Source of the DNA: Sphingomonas cannabina
GTDB taxonomy: Bacteria > Pseudomonadota > Alphaproteobacteria > Sphingomonadales > Sphingomonadaceae
Length of the DNA: 64,000 bases
Direction of reading: 5' to 3'
Assembly (NCBI RefSeq): GCF_021391395.1
Contig: NZ_CP090059.1
Coordinates: 310,001-374,000 of the forward strand
The notes under the pieces were generated by a model. The model worked only from the letters and a program-made list of their open reading frames with translations. It had not been told where the DNA came from and ran no database searches. Position 1 is the stretch's first letter. Every line of letters starts with the position of its first letter. This document shows, piece by piece, positions 63,619-64,000 of the stretch. The position numbers were made by a program, and so were the translations under genes.

Positions 63619-64000
63619 CCGGCGATCTCCTCCAGCCTGTGCTCCAGCGCGGCGCGATCGGGGATGCGGACATCGAACAGCGTCTCGATGACGTCGCACG
63701 TCTCGGCCGGCGACTCGAGGTGCCGTCGCTCGCTCGGGCCATCGACATGGTGAATCGTCAGGTCGAAGTTCCTGAGCACGCTGCGGCGTCCCGGCGTCGC
63801 GCGCGCGATGATCAGTCCGGTCAGGAAGTGCGAGCGCGGGCTCGTCGCCGACCACCAGTTGGCGAGCTCATAGTCGATCGGGAGCTGCGGCTGCAGGTCA
63901 TAGGCATAGACCGGCCGCCATTCGCCGAGCACCGACACCTCCTGCCGCCAGACGTCCCCTTGGCGTATCAGGCGGAACGGGCCGTGCGGGGTCGCCTGCT
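63615..64000 (-). CDS. Arylamine N-acetyltransferase, C-terminal part (partial)
   Basis: About 128 codons; the start lies beyond base 64000. HGPFRLIRQGDVWRQE..., then PIDYELANWWSATSPRSHFLTGLIIARATPGRRSVLRNFDLTIHH fits the C-terminal domain of NAT enzymes. The catalytic Cys-His-Asp residues are outside the window. Coupled to DUF5996. Transfers acetyl groups from acetyl-CoA to arylamines or related amines. Confidence 0.75.
   Translation of the reverse strand, partial: QATPHGPFRLIRQGDVWRQEVSVLGEWRPVYAYDLQPQLPIDYELANWWSATSPRSHFLTGLIIARATPGRRSVLRNFDLTIHHVDGPSERRHLESPAETCDVIETLFDVRIPDRAALEHRLEEIAG

Noticed and set aside
62242..63753. 503-codon plus-strand frame
   Set aside because: Runs through a tandem repeat and antisense to DUF5996; the protein is a low-complexity Arg/Ala string.

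Overview
The window is GC-rich chromosomal DNA from an alphaproteobacterium, most likely a sphingomonad (Sphingomonas or a close relative). The evidence is gene content and order: rpmF-plsX-fabH-ihfA-merR, ppsR-maf-aroE-coaE-dnaQ, hemE-hemJ-rho, mnmE-mnmG-rsmG-parA-parB, holA-lptE-leuS, many ATGA/GTGA stop-start overlaps, and many intergenic palindromes of the kind common in this group. I see no rRNA, tRNA, prophage, insertion sequence or CRISPR array. Almost all calls rest on recognising translated protein families by eye; no database search was run.

Layout. 0-9.1 kb: gabD (partial)-gabT with a LysR regulator, a secreted M19 dipeptidase, and an overlapping run etfB-etfA-sialidase-SGNH hydrolase-small ATPase. 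9.1-14.4 kb: sucC and the rpmF-plsX-fabH-ihfA-merR operon. 14.4-22.8 kb: MAPEG protein, metallo-hydrolase, S9 peptidase, aspartate aminotransferase, a 47-aa secreted peptide with periplasmic msrA, DUF1489, mgtE, peptidylprolyl isomerase. 22.8-28.9 kb: LysR regulator, a palindromic operator and a possible small RNA, a two-domain CDC48-type AAA ATPase, an MFS carrier, a PmtA-like methyltransferase and msrB. 28.9-36.9 kb: PBP1A, YgjP-like protease, YcgN, Sco1, ankyrin protein, mmcB, a SleB-like hydrolase, DUF1491, thioesterase, ptsN, hpf. 37-40.5 kb: dnaQ, coaE, aroE, maf, ppsR.

The most informative part is 40.5-51.4 kb. The gap between ppsR and hemE holds DnaA-box-like sequences in the place where alphaproteobacterial origins next to hemE are known, and transcription diverges away from it. 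About 6.4-9.2 kb downstream lie one perfect and one near-perfect parS site plus a degenerate copy, at the borders of mnmE, mnmG, rsmG and parA, just before parAB. I read this as the oriC-parS-parAB region that replicates first and is segregated first. 51.5-64 kb carries holA-lptE-leuS, DUF3576, an outer-membrane-like protein, a TenI-like protein, a YggS protein, a HAD phosphatase, ribA-xth, lolA, a structured and possibly RNA-coding gap, a 660-bp gene-free stretch with degenerate tandem repeats, DUF5996 and a partial arylamine N-acetyltransferase.

Three families of intergenic palindromes punctuate the window: CCGG-rich paired hairpins flanked by CGTCA/TGACG, an 80-bp perfect hairpin in three copies (one with a deleted arm), and single long hairpins. 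One palindrome has been read into the C-terminus of the sialidase gene.
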